Positions 35,681 to 43,106 of a stretch of DNA of 64,000 nucleotides are shown here, in pieces. Numbering within the stretch: the stretch's first letter is position 1; every line of letters begins with the position of its first letter. Source of the stretch: UBA6663 sp044226485 (GTDB lineage: Bacteria > Chloroflexota > Anaerolineae > Anaerolineales > UBA6663); NCBI GenBank assembly GCA_044226485.1, contig JBGAGY010000003.1:434001-498000 (forward strand). The letters are read 5' to 3'. The position numbers and the translations under genes were made by a program. The notes beneath the pieces were generated by a model. The model saw only the letters and a list, made by a program, of their open reading frames with translations. It searched no databases and was not told where the DNA came from.

Positions 35681-35780
35681 TTGGCCGCGGATTGCGCGGA
35701 TTTCGCAGAGAGACAAACTGCTGATGCAGCCTTCCGCTCCGCGAATTCCGCGCAAACCGCGGCCAAGGCAATTTGCCTTG
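35681..35780. repeat. 30-base inverted repeat plus 17-base palindrome upstream of the aldolase gene
   Basis: Arms 35681-35710 and 35737-35766 match at 27 of 30 bases as reverse complements; the arm begins TTGGCCGCGGATTGCGCGGA. Next to it CAAGGCAATTTGCCTTG (35764-35780) is a perfect 8-1-8 palindrome close to the aldolase ribosome site, a possible operator or hairpin. The arm sequence recurs in degraded form at 25961-25984. Confidence 0.75.
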
Positions 35781-35794
35781 CTGAGGAGAGTTCC

Positions 35795-36562
35795 ATGCCT
35801 GTTATAGATCCGTTGCTGACTGAGTTGGTGGCTCTGACGCGCCACCTGGGTGAGCCCGGGCGCGAGTACGTCATCATCGGCGAGGGCAACACCTCGGCGC
35901 GGATCGATGACGAGACCTATTGGATCAAGGCCAGCGGCCTGCCCCTGGAAGGCATTGGCGCCGAGGGGTTCACACGGGTGCGGACGCAGGCCATCCTCGA
36001 TCTGATCGATGGGCCGGATCTCGACGACGCGGCGATCAAGGTGGCCCTCACCGCGGCCAAAGTCGATGCCGCCGGGCGGCACCCCTCGATCGAGACGTTG
36101 GTGCACGCCCTGGCCATCGCGCTGTGCGGCGCCCAGTTCGTGGGCCACACACATCCCACGGTCATCAACGCCATCCTGTGCAGCCGTGACGCGCGCGCAG
36201 CCCTCAGTGGTCATCTCTGGCCGGAGACGGCGCTTTATCTGGGGCCGGATCCCCTTATCGTGCCGTACGCCGACCCGGGTGTGCCGCTGGCGCGCGCGGT
36301 CAAGGCCGAACTGGTCGCCCATCTCGACAAGCACGGCCGCCCGCCGCGGATCTTCTATTTGCTCAACCACGGCATCTTCGCGCTCGGGGCGACGCCGACC
36401 GAAGTCCGCAACATCACGGCCATGGCGGTCAAAGGCGCCAGGGTTCTGCAGGCCACCTATGCGCTCGGTGGGCCGGCGTTCATGACCCAGGCGCAGGTCG
36501 ACCGCATCTGCACTCGCCCTGACGAGATCGTCAGACGCAAAGCCGCGAACGCCCAGGGCTGA
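35795..36562 (+). CDS. Class II aldolase/adducin family protein
   Basis: 255 residues from the ATG at 35795, preceded by GAGGAGAG. Class II aldolase fold with zinc-binding His residues in GHTHPTVINAILCS and LLNHGIFALG, and an N-terminal GEGNTSAR that fits the phosphate-binding Gly-Asn-x-Ser motif. Related enzymes include fuculose-1-phosphate aldolase, MtnB and the methylthioribulose-phosphate aldolase Ald2. Divergent pairing with mtnA makes Ald2 (product dihydroxyacetone phosphate plus methylthioacetaldehyde) or MtnB an attractive guess. The 255-residue length is above the usual 210-220. Confidence 0.85.
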   Translation: MPVIDPLLTELVALTRHLGEPGREYVIIGEGNTSARIDDETYWIKASGLPLEGIGAEGFTRVRTQAILDLIDGPDLDDAAIKVALTAAKVDAAGRHPSIETLVHALAIALCGAQFVGHTHPTVINAILCSRDARAALSGHLWPETALYLGPDPLIVPYADPGVPLARAVKAELVAHLDKHGRPPRIFYLLNHGIFALGATPTEVRNITAMAVKGARVLQATYALGGPAFMTQAQVDRICTRPDEIVRRKAANAQG

Positions 36563-36580
36563 GCCCACACCGCCAGGAAA

Positions 36581-36620
36581 CACAAAGGCCGCCCTGGCTT
36601 TCACCAGGGCGGCCTTTTGT
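36581..36620. terminator. Bidirectional intrinsic terminator
   Basis: AAAGGCCGCCCTGG (36584-36597) pairs with CCAGGGCGGCCTTT (36604-36617) across a 6-base loop; T-rich on the right and A-rich on the left. It separates the convergent aldolase and PpiC genes and should serve both. Confidence 0.85.
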
Positions 36621-36640
36621 GTGAACCTCAGAGGCGAGCG

Positions 36641-37999
36641 TTACGGCTGAGCCGTGCCGGTCGCGGTCGGGCCAGGTGTCGCGGTCGGAACGATCGGGGC
36701 CACCTGCAGATCGAGCGGCACTGTCGGGTCTGAGACGACGCGCTCCGACCAGATCGGCAGCATTTCGACGAGCGGTGTGCCGTCGTCGTTGATCTTGGCC
36801 TGTTGCGCCGAGAGCCAGGTCTGCAGCTGCGAGTCGCGGGCCTGTGAGAGCTGCGAGGCGGTCAGCGGGCGGTCGGCGCGCTCGAGCACCTGCACCAGGT
36901 GCCAGCCGAACTGCGTCTGGAAGGGCTGGCTGACGGTGCCTACCTGCGTTTCGTAGGCCTTGGCCACGAAGGTCGTATCGAAGCCGGAGTAGTGACCGAA
37001 CCAACCCAGGTCACCGCCCTTGGTCGACGAGGCGTCCGTGCCGTATTGCGCGGCCAGCATGTCCCAATCGATGCCGATCTGCAACATGTCGTAGAGCTGT
37101 TGGGCCGTGGACTGATCGGCGACGAGGATGTGGCGAGCGTGCACTTGCTCTTCGGTCGTGGGCACTTCCGCGCCCAACGCGTCGACGAGCTTCGTGCGGA
37201 GGATGTCGCTCTCGATGAAGTAGCGCAGGTCAGCCTCAGACAGGCCGGCGTCGCGCTTCAGATCGCCCGTGAAGCCAGCGACCTGCGTGCCGTAGTCTTC
37301 GGTCGACAGCGGCGTCGAGGTCGGGAACGGCGTCAGGGTCGGGAACGGCGTCGGCGATGGCCCGGCGGTCGCCGTGGCCGTCGGCGTCAGGGTCTGTGTC
37401 GGCGTCACCGTCGGTGTCGGAGTCCACCCGGCCACGGTGGTCGGGTTGAGCGTCGGCGGCACATACGTCAGGAACTCGGCCGGCAGACCGGTCGCCGTCG
37501 GTGTCGCGGACGGGCGGCCGCCGGGATAGTAGCCGAAGTTGTTCTCGAGCCGCGCCTGGATCTCTTCGGGCGACGCGGTCAGGCCGCGGCGCGCGGCCTC
37601 CTGACGGATCAACTTGTCGTCGATCAGGTTGCTGAGCACCTGCTGGCCGAACGACTGAGCATTCGTCGACGACATGCTGTCGACGATCTGCTGCGCCTGC
37701 TGTTCGACGTACGCGGCCAACTCGGGCGACTGGCGCTGAAGGTCACGGTAACGCCGCAGCGTATCGAGCTGCAGGAAGCGGGTGTAGCGGATCGCGCGTT
37801 GGTACTCCGACGACGAGATCTGCTCGGTGCCGACCCGCGCCACGGGCTGCGCGGGCTGGACGACGTTGTAGTCGTAGAGCGCCCACCCCAACACCGCCAG
37901 AAGCGCGATGCCGAAGATAGCGGCTCCTATGATGATGTACCGCTGCGCGATCATATCCCGTTCGTGGCGCGACAGCGGCCTGCCCGGGACGTTTGTCAT
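36641..37999 (-). CDS. Membrane-anchored parvulin-type peptidyl-prolyl isomerase
   Basis: 452 residues. One membrane helix (about 21-42) anchors an extracytoplasmic protein with a SurA/PrsA-like N-terminal chaperone region (45-155), a long Thr/Pro-rich linker (about 160-235) and a parvulin PpiC domain (about 285-375) with ARHILVAD, KGGDLGWFG and FGWHLVQVLE. It should help fold secreted proteins. The Thr/Pro linker inside the chaperone part is unusual and may be glycosylated. Its start overlaps the rpsR stop by four bases, so it is translated with the rpsF-ssb-rpsR operon. Confidence 0.9.
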   Translation of the reverse strand: MTNVPGRPLSRHERDMIAQRYIIIGAAIFGIALLAVLGWALYDYNVVQPAQPVARVGTEQISSSEYQRAIRYTRFLQLDTLRRYRDLQRQSPELAAYVEQQAQQIVDSMSSTNAQSFGQQVLSNLIDDKLIRQEAARRGLTASPEEIQARLENNFGYYPGGRPSATPTATGLPAEFLTYVPPTLNPTTVAGWTPTPTVTPTQTLTPTATATAGPSPTPFPTLTPFPTSTPLSTEDYGTQVAGFTGDLKRDAGLSEADLRYFIESDILRTKLVDALGAEVPTTEEQVHARHILVADQSTAQQLYDMLQIGIDWDMLAAQYGTDASSTKGGDLGWFGHYSGFDTTFVAKAYETQVGTVSQPFQTQFGWHLVQVLERADRPLTASQLSQARDSQLQTWLSAQQAKINDDGTPLVEMLPIWSERVVSDPTVPLDLQVAPIVPTATPGPTATGTAQP

Positions 38000-38325
38000 C
38001 TGCGATCCATCTCACGATCGAAAGGTAGGAGCGCCAGATGGCGCGCGCGCTTGACGGCATTGGCGATCAGCCGCTGGTGCCGGGCCGAGATGCCGGTCTG
38101 GCGACGTGGGCGGATCTTGCCCTGGTCGGTGACGAACTGGCGCAAGAACTCGATGTTCTTGTACGAGATCAACGACGGGTCGCTGATGCTGATGTGGCGC
38201 TGCTCGCGCGGGCCGCGGGAGCCGCGGTAACCACCGCCGCCACCACCGCCGCCGCCTTCTTCGCCCTGGCTGGCTCCGCCATCTTCAGAGGAGCCGCGAC
38301 GTTCGGGGATTTGATCCTGGTCCAT
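37996..38325 (-). CDS. rpsR: 30S ribosomal protein S18
   Basis: 109 residues. The core (ISDPSLISYKNIEFLRQFVTDQGKIRPRRQTGISARHQRLIANAVKRARHLALLPF) is a clear S18. The N-terminus is extended by about 40 residues, rich in Glu and with nine consecutive glycines, beyond the usual 75-residue protein. It partners S6 on the 30S platform; both are encoded in this operon in the common order rpsF-ssb-rpsR. Confidence 0.96.
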   Translation of the reverse strand: MDQDQIPERRGSSEDGGASQGEEGGGGGGGGGYRGSRGPREQRHISISDPSLISYKNIEFLRQFVTDQGKIRPRRQTGISARHQRLIANAVKRARHLALLPFDREMDRR

Positions 38326-38372
38326 AGTGTGTTCCTCAACAGAGAGTGTGTGTCAATGAAAGCCCGCCCGGC

Positions 38373-38780
38373 TCAGAACGGGAACTCCTCCGACTCATCG
38401 GCGAAGGGGCCCGTGTCGCCAAACGGTTCAGTGGGGCTGGGACGCTGTCGGTCGCCCAGGATCAGCATGCGATCGGCGACGATCTCGGTGCTGAAGTGCT
38501 TGCGACCTTCTTGGTCTTCCCAGCGGCGCGTCTGCAGCCGACCCTCGATGTAGGCCTGCTGGCCCTTCACGAGGTACTGCTTGCACGTCTCGGCCAGTTT
38601 GCCCCAGGCGATCACGTTGAACCACTCGGTCTCTTCGTGGCGCTCGCCGTCAGGCGAACTCCAACTGCGCGATGTCGCCATCGTGAAAGAGGTCACGGCC
38701 CGCCCGGATGTCGTGTAGCGCATCTCGGGGTCGCGACCCAGGTTTCCGATGATCATCACTTTATTGAGACCGCGGCTCAT
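38373..38780 (-). CDS. ssb: Single-stranded DNA-binding protein
   Basis: 135 residues: OB fold MSRGLNKVMIIGNLGRDPEMRYTTSGRAV, WFNVIAWGKLAETCKQYL, GQQAYIEGRLQTRRW, and a C-terminal acidic tip ESEEFPF that recruits repair and replication partners. The linker between is short (about 20 residues). It protects single-stranded DNA during replication and repair. It lies between rpsF and rpsR, as in many bacteria. Confidence 0.96.
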   Translation of the reverse strand: MSRGLNKVMIIGNLGRDPEMRYTTSGRAVTSFTMATSRSWSSPDGERHEETEWFNVIAWGKLAETCKQYLVKGQQAYIEGRLQTRRWEDQEGRKHFSTEIVADRMLILGDRQRPSPTEPFGDTGPFADESEEFPF

Positions 38781-38815
38781 AACAATATCTCCTGTCTCAA
38801 ACGGCCAAGCGACGC

Positions 38816-39103
38816 CTATTCGTCTGTGCGAAGCACAGCGAAGCGGAGCACCTGCTCGGTAAAGCGCAGGCCGCGTTCGATCTCGGCCGTTGCCTTGGGC
38901 TCAAGCTGGGCCAGGATGAAGACGTACTGCCCCTCTGTCTGCTTGCGGATGGCATACGCCAGGCGGCGGCGGCCCCACAGATCGATCTTGGTGATGGTGC
39001 CACCGGATTGCGTGACCCACCCCTTGGTTTTCTCGATCAAGGCAGTCAGAGACGGCTCATCCAGGTCTGGTTGAGCCACGAGCGCGATTTCGTATTCTCG
39101 CAT
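38816..39103 (-). CDS. rpsF: 30S ribosomal protein S6
   Basis: 95 residues, full S6: MREYEIALVAQPDLDE, KIDLWGRRRLAYAIRKQTEGQYVFILAQ, and RGLRFTEQVLRFAVLRTDE. It binds S18 and the central domain of 16S rRNA. It is first gene of the rpsF-ssb-rpsR-ppiC operon, behind a strong promoter and a leader of about 95 bases. Confidence 0.96.
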   Translation of the reverse strand: MREYEIALVAQPDLDEPSLTALIEKTKGWVTQSGGTITKIDLWGRRRLAYAIRKQTEGQYVFILAQLEPKATAEIERGLRFTEQVLRFAVLRTDE

Positions 39104-39140
39104 CGTGAGCTATTCCTTTCTACGGGATATGCCCCTTTGT

Positions 39141-39156
39141 GCCGGCGAGCGCCGAC
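39141..39156 (-). promoter_or_regulatory. Hairpin in the rpsF leader
   Basis: GCCGGCGAGCGCCGAC forms a 6-bp stem with a small loop in the 5' leader of rpsF. Leaders of rpsF often carry an S6:S18 autoregulatory RNA; I cannot confirm the conserved CCG bulge here. Confidence 0.25.
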
Positions 39157-39203
39157 CTACCGGGAGCAGAAAGCTGGTCGGGCAAAGCGCCCAACGGCTG
39201 AGG

Positions 39204-39232
39204 ATTGTAGCCCAGGGGCGCCGGGCGGTCAA
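39204..39232 (-). promoter_or_regulatory. Promoter of the rpsF-ssb-rpsR-ppiC operon
   Basis: On the minus strand TTGACC (39227-39232), 17 bases, TACAAT (39204-39209). Predicted start near 39197. Close to consensus, as expected for ribosomal protein genes. Confidence 0.8.
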
Positions 39233-39237
39233 GGTGA

Positions 39238-39400
39238 GTCAGACCGCGGACCGCGGACGGTGGACGGCGGTGGCGGAGAGCCCGTCACTCAGGAAAACGC
39301 GCAAATTCCGGAAATAGTCACGGGTCTTCAGCCGACTTACACAGGGGATTCGGTCGATCCGCGGTCCACGGTCCGCCGTCCATGGTCCGACCGTCGGGCA
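39238..39400. repeat. GGAC-unit repeats in opposite orientation flanking the DUF6194 stop
   Basis: Left block (39242-39272) has units such as GACCGCGGAC and GACGGTGGACGGC (39256-39268). Right block (39356-39397) carries the same kind of units on the other strand (CCGCGGTCC, CACGGTCC, CCGCCGTCC). The right block encodes the C-terminal residues of the DUF6194 protein. GACGGTGGACGGC also occurs in the element inside purL. Confidence 0.75.
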
Positions 39401-39801
39401 TTGCGCCGGGCGGCGAGGTCATAGGCCTCGGCCAAATACCGCTGGACGGCCGGGACATGCTCGTCGCCGGGACTGAGGATACAGAGGAAGTGCTGAGCCG
39501 AGTACTCGGGGTGCGGCATGAAGACGTCGATTGCCGCGTAGTCGTAGGTCGCCGGATCCGGGCGCTCGAGCCCGAACAGATCCACAAACGTGTTCCGACC
39601 GACTCCGATGTTGAGCCGATAGACGTCGGGCCGATCCAGACGCGAATACCTGTCGTATTCGGTGTCGGCGCTGATCAGGGTGGTGAACGGCAACATGCGC
39701 TCGCTTCCGTAGAAGAACATGGTGTAGCCGAAAGCGAGGGTGGACTCAGACTCGGGAAACGTCTCGGTGATGTAGCGCGTGACGGCGGCTTCGTCCCACA
39801 T
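39337..39801 (-). CDS. DUF6194-like protein
   Basis: 154 residues from ATG 39801. The body matches the DUF6194 pattern: FFYGSERMLPFTTLISADTEYD, RLDRPDVYRLNIGVGRNTF, VFMPHPEYSAQHFLCILSPGDE. Function unknown. The last about 20 residues (RRSDHGRRTVDRGSTESPV) are basic, low in complexity and encoded by palindromic repeat units, so the native end was probably near DLAARR. It follows the GNAT gene by 25 bases at the end of the lysC-asd operon. Confidence 0.78.
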   Translation of the reverse strand: MWDEAAVTRYITETFPESESTLAFGYTMFFYGSERMLPFTTLISADTEYDRYSRLDRPDVYRLNIGVGRNTFVDLFGLERPDPATYDYAAIDVFMPHPEYSAQHFLCILSPGDEHVPAVQRYLAEAYDLAARRNARRSDHGRRTVDRGSTESPV

Positions 39802-39826
39802 ACCGATAGTGTATCGCCGCGCGACG

Positions 39827-40339
39827 CTACCGATCCGCCCTGCTCGAACGAGCGGCCAGCGCCGCCAAACCGGCTTCGTCGAGCCGACAGACCCGGTGGT
39901 CGTCGAGCACCTGAGCACCCAGGCTGCGATACAGCCCTAACGCCGATTCATTCCAGTCGAGCACCATCCATTCGAAACGCGCGCACCGGTGGCGGACCGC
40001 GACGCCCGCCAGGTAGCGCATCAGCGCCCGGCCTAGGCCTCGGCCCCGCTTCGCCGGCGCCACATAGAGGTCGTCGAGCCAGAGCCCGCGCCGCCCGGTC
40101 ATCGAGCCGAAGGTGAAGTAATAGGTCACGTAGCCGACGGCTTCATCGTCGACCCACACGAGCTCAGCGATCGCGGCCGGCGGTTCAGTGAAGAACGCCT
40201 CGCGAAGCGACTCGACGGTCGCCGATGTGATCATCCGCTCGAAGACCGCCATCTCGCGGATGAAGGCGAGCAGCAGCGGCAGATCGGCCGGCGTGATCGG
40301 CCGCGTCTCAGCGGTTCCGTCCCACTCGAGGCGCGCCAT
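39827..40339 (-). CDS. GNAT-family N-acetyltransferase, diamine acetyltransferase-like
   Basis: 170 residues. Acetyl-CoA site LDDLYVAPAKRGRGLGRALMRYLAGVAV (R/QxxGxG/A motif) followed by CARFEWMVLDWNESALGLYRSLGA, a strand and helix pattern close to spermidine/spermine (SSAT-like) acetyltransferases. Substrate is probably a small amine but not proven. It starts three bases after asd ends, so it is in the lysine/threonine operon. Confidence 0.88.
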   Translation of the reverse strand: MARLEWDGTAETRPITPADLPLLLAFIREMAVFERMITSATVESLREAFFTEPPAAIAELVWVDDEAVGYVTYYFTFGSMTGRRGLWLDDLYVAPAKRGRGLGRALMRYLAGVAVRHRCARFEWMVLDWNESALGLYRSLGAQVLDDHRVCRLDEAGLAALAARSSRADR

Positions 40340-40342
40340 CGC

Positions 40343-41401
40343 TCAGCTGAAGAACCCCTGCCGCACGAGCAGCTCGCCGTTGAGGATCGCGCCGCCGGCC
40401 GCACCGCGGATCGTGTTGTGCGACAGGATCGCCATGCGCAAGGTGAAGAGCGGATCAGGGCGGATGCGACCCACGACCGTCGTCATGCCGTTGCCGGCGT
40501 CGCGGTCGCGGCGCGGTTGCGGCCGGTCGGGCTCGGTGCGCACTTCGATGACGTGCTCCGGCGTCGACGGCAACCCGAGAACGACCTCGGGCGCCTGGAA
40601 ACTTGCGAGCGCCTCGGCCGCCTGTTCGGGCGTCGCCGCCTTCTTGAGCCCCAGCGTGACCGACACCAGGTGCCCGTCGATCACGGGGACGCGGTTGGTG
40701 TGCGTCGAGAAGACCGCCGGCAGGAAGTCCACGGCCGACGACTCGGCATTGAGCGAGCCCAGCATCTTGCACGGCTCAGTCGCGAACTTCTCTTCCTCGC
40801 CACCGATGTACGGCACGACGTTGTCGAGGATGTCGAGCGAGGCGACTCCAGGATAGCCGGCACCCGAGACGGCCTGCATCGACACCAGCACGCCCTTCTC
40901 CACTCCGAACGCGTTATGCAGCGCGCGCAGAGCGATCGTCACGCCGGTCGACGTGCAGTTCGGATTTGTGACGATGAATCCCTGCCAGCCGCGGTTGCGA
41001 CGCTGCGCGTGGATCAGGGCCGTGTGATCGGGATTGACCTCCGGGATCAGCAGCGGCACATCCGGCCACATGCGGTGCGACGACGCGTTCGAACAGATCG
41101 CCACGCCGGCCGCGGCAAGCGCCGGCTCGGCCTCCTTTGCCACGTCGGTCGGCAGGGCCGAGAACGCGAGTTGGGCGTCGAAGCCCGGCGCCGTCGGCAG
41201 CACCTCGAGGTCGCGCACATATTCGGGCACGCTGCCCGGCAGCACCCAGCGCACGCCGGCGCCGTACTTTCCGCCGATGGTCCGATCCGAACCGGTCAGC
41301 GCTGTCACTTCGAACCACGGATGGCCTTCGAGCAGTTGCACGAACCGTTGTCCCACGGCGCCCGTGGCCCCTAGGATCGCGACCTTAACCTTGTTCGACA
41401 T
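40343..41401 (-). CDS. asd: Aspartate-semialdehyde dehydrogenase
   Basis: 352 residues. NADP-binding ILGATGAVGQRFVQLL; catalytic Cys149 in TNPNCTSTG; catalytic His244 in HTNRVPVIDGH. The sequence is of the longer archaeal/fungal-like branch of the family. It reduces aspartyl phosphate to aspartate semialdehyde for lysine, threonine and methionine. It follows lysC by 21 bases and shares its attenuator. Confidence 0.95.
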   Translation of the reverse strand: MSNKVKVAILGATGAVGQRFVQLLEGHPWFEVTALTGSDRTIGGKYGAGVRWVLPGSVPEYVRDLEVLPTAPGFDAQLAFSALPTDVAKEAEPALAAAGVAICSNASSHRMWPDVPLLIPEVNPDHTALIHAQRRNRGWQGFIVTNPNCTSTGVTIALRALHNAFGVEKGVLVSMQAVSGAGYPGVASLDILDNVVPYIGGEEEKFATEPCKMLGSLNAESSAVDFLPAVFSTHTNRVPVIDGHLVSVTLGLKKAATPEQAAEALASFQAPEVVLGLPSTPEHVIEVRTEPDRPQPRRDRDAGNGMTTVVGRIRPDPLFTLRMAILSHNTIRGAAGGAILNGELLVRQGFFS

Positions 41402-41422
41402 AGGACCTCCGTTCAGCCCTTC

Positions 41423-42814
41423 TCACACGATCAACTTGTGAATGGCCCGCACCGCATCGTCGGCGTGCTGGGCCGACACCACGCAGCTGATGCCGCACTC
41501 CGAGCCGCCCTGCGCGATAGCGACGACGTTGACGTTCGCGGCGCCCAGCGCGCTGAACATGCGCCCCGACACCCCCGGCGTGTGCACCATGCCAGCGCCC
41601 ACGACTGTGATGATCGCCACGGGATCGGATGCCGTCACGCCGTCGAGGTCGTCGCCGGCCAACTCGAGCCGGAACTCGCTTTCGAGCGCCGTCACCACAG
41701 ACGCCGACGCCGCGTGCGGCACGACGAAGCAGATGCTCTGCTCGGAGGAGGCCTGCGAGATCAGGGACACACTCGTCCGCGTGCGCGCCACAGCCGCGAA
41801 CAGCCGCGCCGCGATGCCCGGGATGCCGAGCATGCCGCGGCCTTCGAGCGTGATCACGCATTGGCCCTTGATCGCGGTCACGGCGCGGATGCCGCCCTCG
41901 ATCCAGCCCTCGTCGTCGAGCACGATGCGTGTGCCGGCCTGAGCGGGCTCGAACGTGTTCTTGACCCACAGCGCGATGCCGCGCTCGACCACTGGCCGAA
42001 TCGTCTTGGGGTGCAGCACCTTGGCGCCGAAGTGCGCCAGTTCCGAGATCTCGCGATAGGTCAGCACCGGGATGGTGCGCGCGAGCGGTTCAACGCGCGG
42101 ATCGGTGGTCATCACGCCGTTGACGTCGGTCCAGATCCAGACCTCGTCGGCGTCGATCGCCACGCCGACGATGGCGGCCGAGTAGTCGCTGCCGCCCCGG
42201 CCGAGCGTCGTCACAGCGCCCCGACGATCGGCGCCGATGAAGCCGGTCAGCACGGGCACCTCGCCGCGATCGAGCACCGGCAACACGCGGATCGCGGCCC
42301 GCTCGCGAGTGGCGTCCATATCGGGCGTGGCGTTCTGAAAGTGCGAGTCGGTCAGCACCACCTCGGTGGTGGCGACGGCGCGGGCTGGAAGGCCGGCGTG
42401 GTCGAGGGCGGCGGCGACGAGCGGCGCGCTCATGCGTTCGCCGAGGGATGCGATCGCGTCGAGCGCGCGCGGGGTGGCTTCGCCGAGCACGGCGATGGCC
42501 TGGCAGAGGTTGACGAACTGGTCAAGGCTTTCCGAGATCAGATCGCGCACCGCGTCAGACCCGCCCAGGGCTTGCCGGGTGCGCTCGTGCTTCTCGCGCA
42601 ACGTCTCGGCGGCCGAACGGGCCAGCGACGCATCGCCCTCGATGGCGGCGTGTGCGGAGCCCAGGAGCGTGTCGGTGACGCCGCTCATCGCCGAGACCAC
42701 CACTGCCACGCGATCGCCGGTGGAGCGGGTCGTGCTCACGATATCGACCAGGTTGCGGATGGCTTCGGCGCTCCCCACCGAGGTGCCGCCGAACTTCATC
42801 ACGATCGTCTTCAT
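41423..42814 (-). CDS. lysC: Aspartate kinase
   Basis: 463 residues from ATG 42814, behind GGGAGG. Kinase domain opens with KFGGTSVGS (7-15); GRGGSDYSAAIVG and TDVNGVMTTDPR are further substrate and ATP motifs. Two ACT domains fill the last 150 residues and allow feedback by threonine or lysine. It makes aspartyl phosphate, the first step to lysine, threonine and methionine. A threonine-rich leader peptide and a terminator precede it, so the operon should be read when charged threonyl-tRNA is scarce. Confidence 0.95.
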   Translation of the reverse strand: MKTIVMKFGGTSVGSAEAIRNLVDIVSTTRSTGDRVAVVVSAMSGVTDTLLGSAHAAIEGDASLARSAAETLREKHERTRQALGGSDAVRDLISESLDQFVNLCQAIAVLGEATPRALDAIASLGERMSAPLVAAALDHAGLPARAVATTEVVLTDSHFQNATPDMDATRERAAIRVLPVLDRGEVPVLTGFIGADRRGAVTTLGRGGSDYSAAIVGVAIDADEVWIWTDVNGVMTTDPRVEPLARTIPVLTYREISELAHFGAKVLHPKTIRPVVERGIALWVKNTFEPAQAGTRIVLDDEGWIEGGIRAVTAIKGQCVITLEGRGMLGIPGIAARLFAAVARTRTSVSLISQASSEQSICFVVPHAASASVVTALESEFRLELAGDDLDGVTASDPVAIITVVGAGMVHTPGVSGRMFSALGAANVNVVAIAQGGSECGISCVVSAQHADDAVRAIHKLIV

Positions 42815-42854
42815 CCCCTGCCTCCCGGCCCGGATCGATGTCGGGGCCGCCACA

Positions 42855-42887
42855 CAAAGAAAAGCGCGGAGCGTTGTGCTCCGCGCT
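42855..42887 (-). terminator. Attenuator terminator before lysC
   Basis: On the minus strand AGCGCGGAGC pairs perfectly with GCTCCGCGCT (plus-strand arms 42863-42872 and 42878-42887) with a 5-base loop, followed by TTTCTTTG. It lies between the leader peptide stop (42917) and the lysC start (42814), where it would stop transcription before the gene. Confidence 0.85.
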
Positions 42888-42916
42888 GGTCGTTTTCGTC
42901 GCTGGTGAGGCGTCGG

Positions 42917-43000
42917 TCACCGACAATGCGAAGCCGCAACTTCCCCGGCCGGGGTAGTCATGGTGCGCATGGTCGTGGTCGTCCGCAAGCCGTCACACAT
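42917..43000 (-). CDS. Threonine-rich leader peptide of the lysC-asd operon
   Basis: 27 codons plus TGA, starting MCDGLRTTTTMRTMTT: seven threonines among codons 7-16, three different Thr codons used. The ATG lies eight bases after the -10 box, so it is probably leaderless. A ribosome stalled on the Thr codons leaves codons 23-25 (GCTTCGC, plus-strand 42928-42934) free; that stretch can pair with GCGGAGC of the terminator's left arm (seven pairs, one G-U), which breaks the terminator. A ribosome that reaches the stop covers it and lets the terminator form. This is the logic of thrL-type attenuation. Confidence 0.82.
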   Translation of the reverse strand: MCDGLRTTTTMRTMTTPAGEVAASHCR

Positions 43001-43008
43001 TGGGGGCG

Positions 43009-43037
43009 AGTGTAAGCACAAAGTGGCAAACTGTCAA
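43009..43037 (-). promoter_or_regulatory. Promoter of the lysC leader and operon
   Basis: On the minus strand TTGACA (43032-43037), 17 bases, TACACT (43009-43014). Predicted start at 43000-43002, at the leader ATG. Confidence 0.8.
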
Positions 43038-43044
43038 TGAAAGG

Positions 43045-43106
43045 AGGCGTCAGGGGTCAGGCGTCGGGCGTCAGTTGACGCAAAGCGTCGACAGTTCCTG
43101 ACGCCT
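43045..43106. repeat. GGCGTCAG direct repeats and palindrome at the ankyrin gene end
   Basis: AGGCGTCAGG (43045-43054) pairs perfectly with CCTGACGCCT (43097-43106). Between them GGCGTCGG and GGCGTCAG are direct near-copies, and GTTGACGC/GCGTCGAC forms an inner hairpin. The right arm overlaps the stop codon of the ankyrin gene (43105-43107). Confidence 0.75.

Noticed and set aside
35600..36604. Upstream part of the minus-strand frame that contains mtnA
   Set aside because: Homology starts at the GTG at 35599; upstream it runs antisense through the aldolase gene and the repeat.
37300..37520. Tandem repeat or CRISPR-like pattern in the PpiC gene
   Set aside because: The repetition is codon-level Thr/Pro linker sequence in a single open frame; spacers and repeats are not regular. 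No CRISPR array was found in the window.
42815..43008. Lysine riboswitch before lysC
   Set aside because: The leader is too short and lacks the five-helix lysine aptamer; the Thr-rich peptide and terminator explain it.
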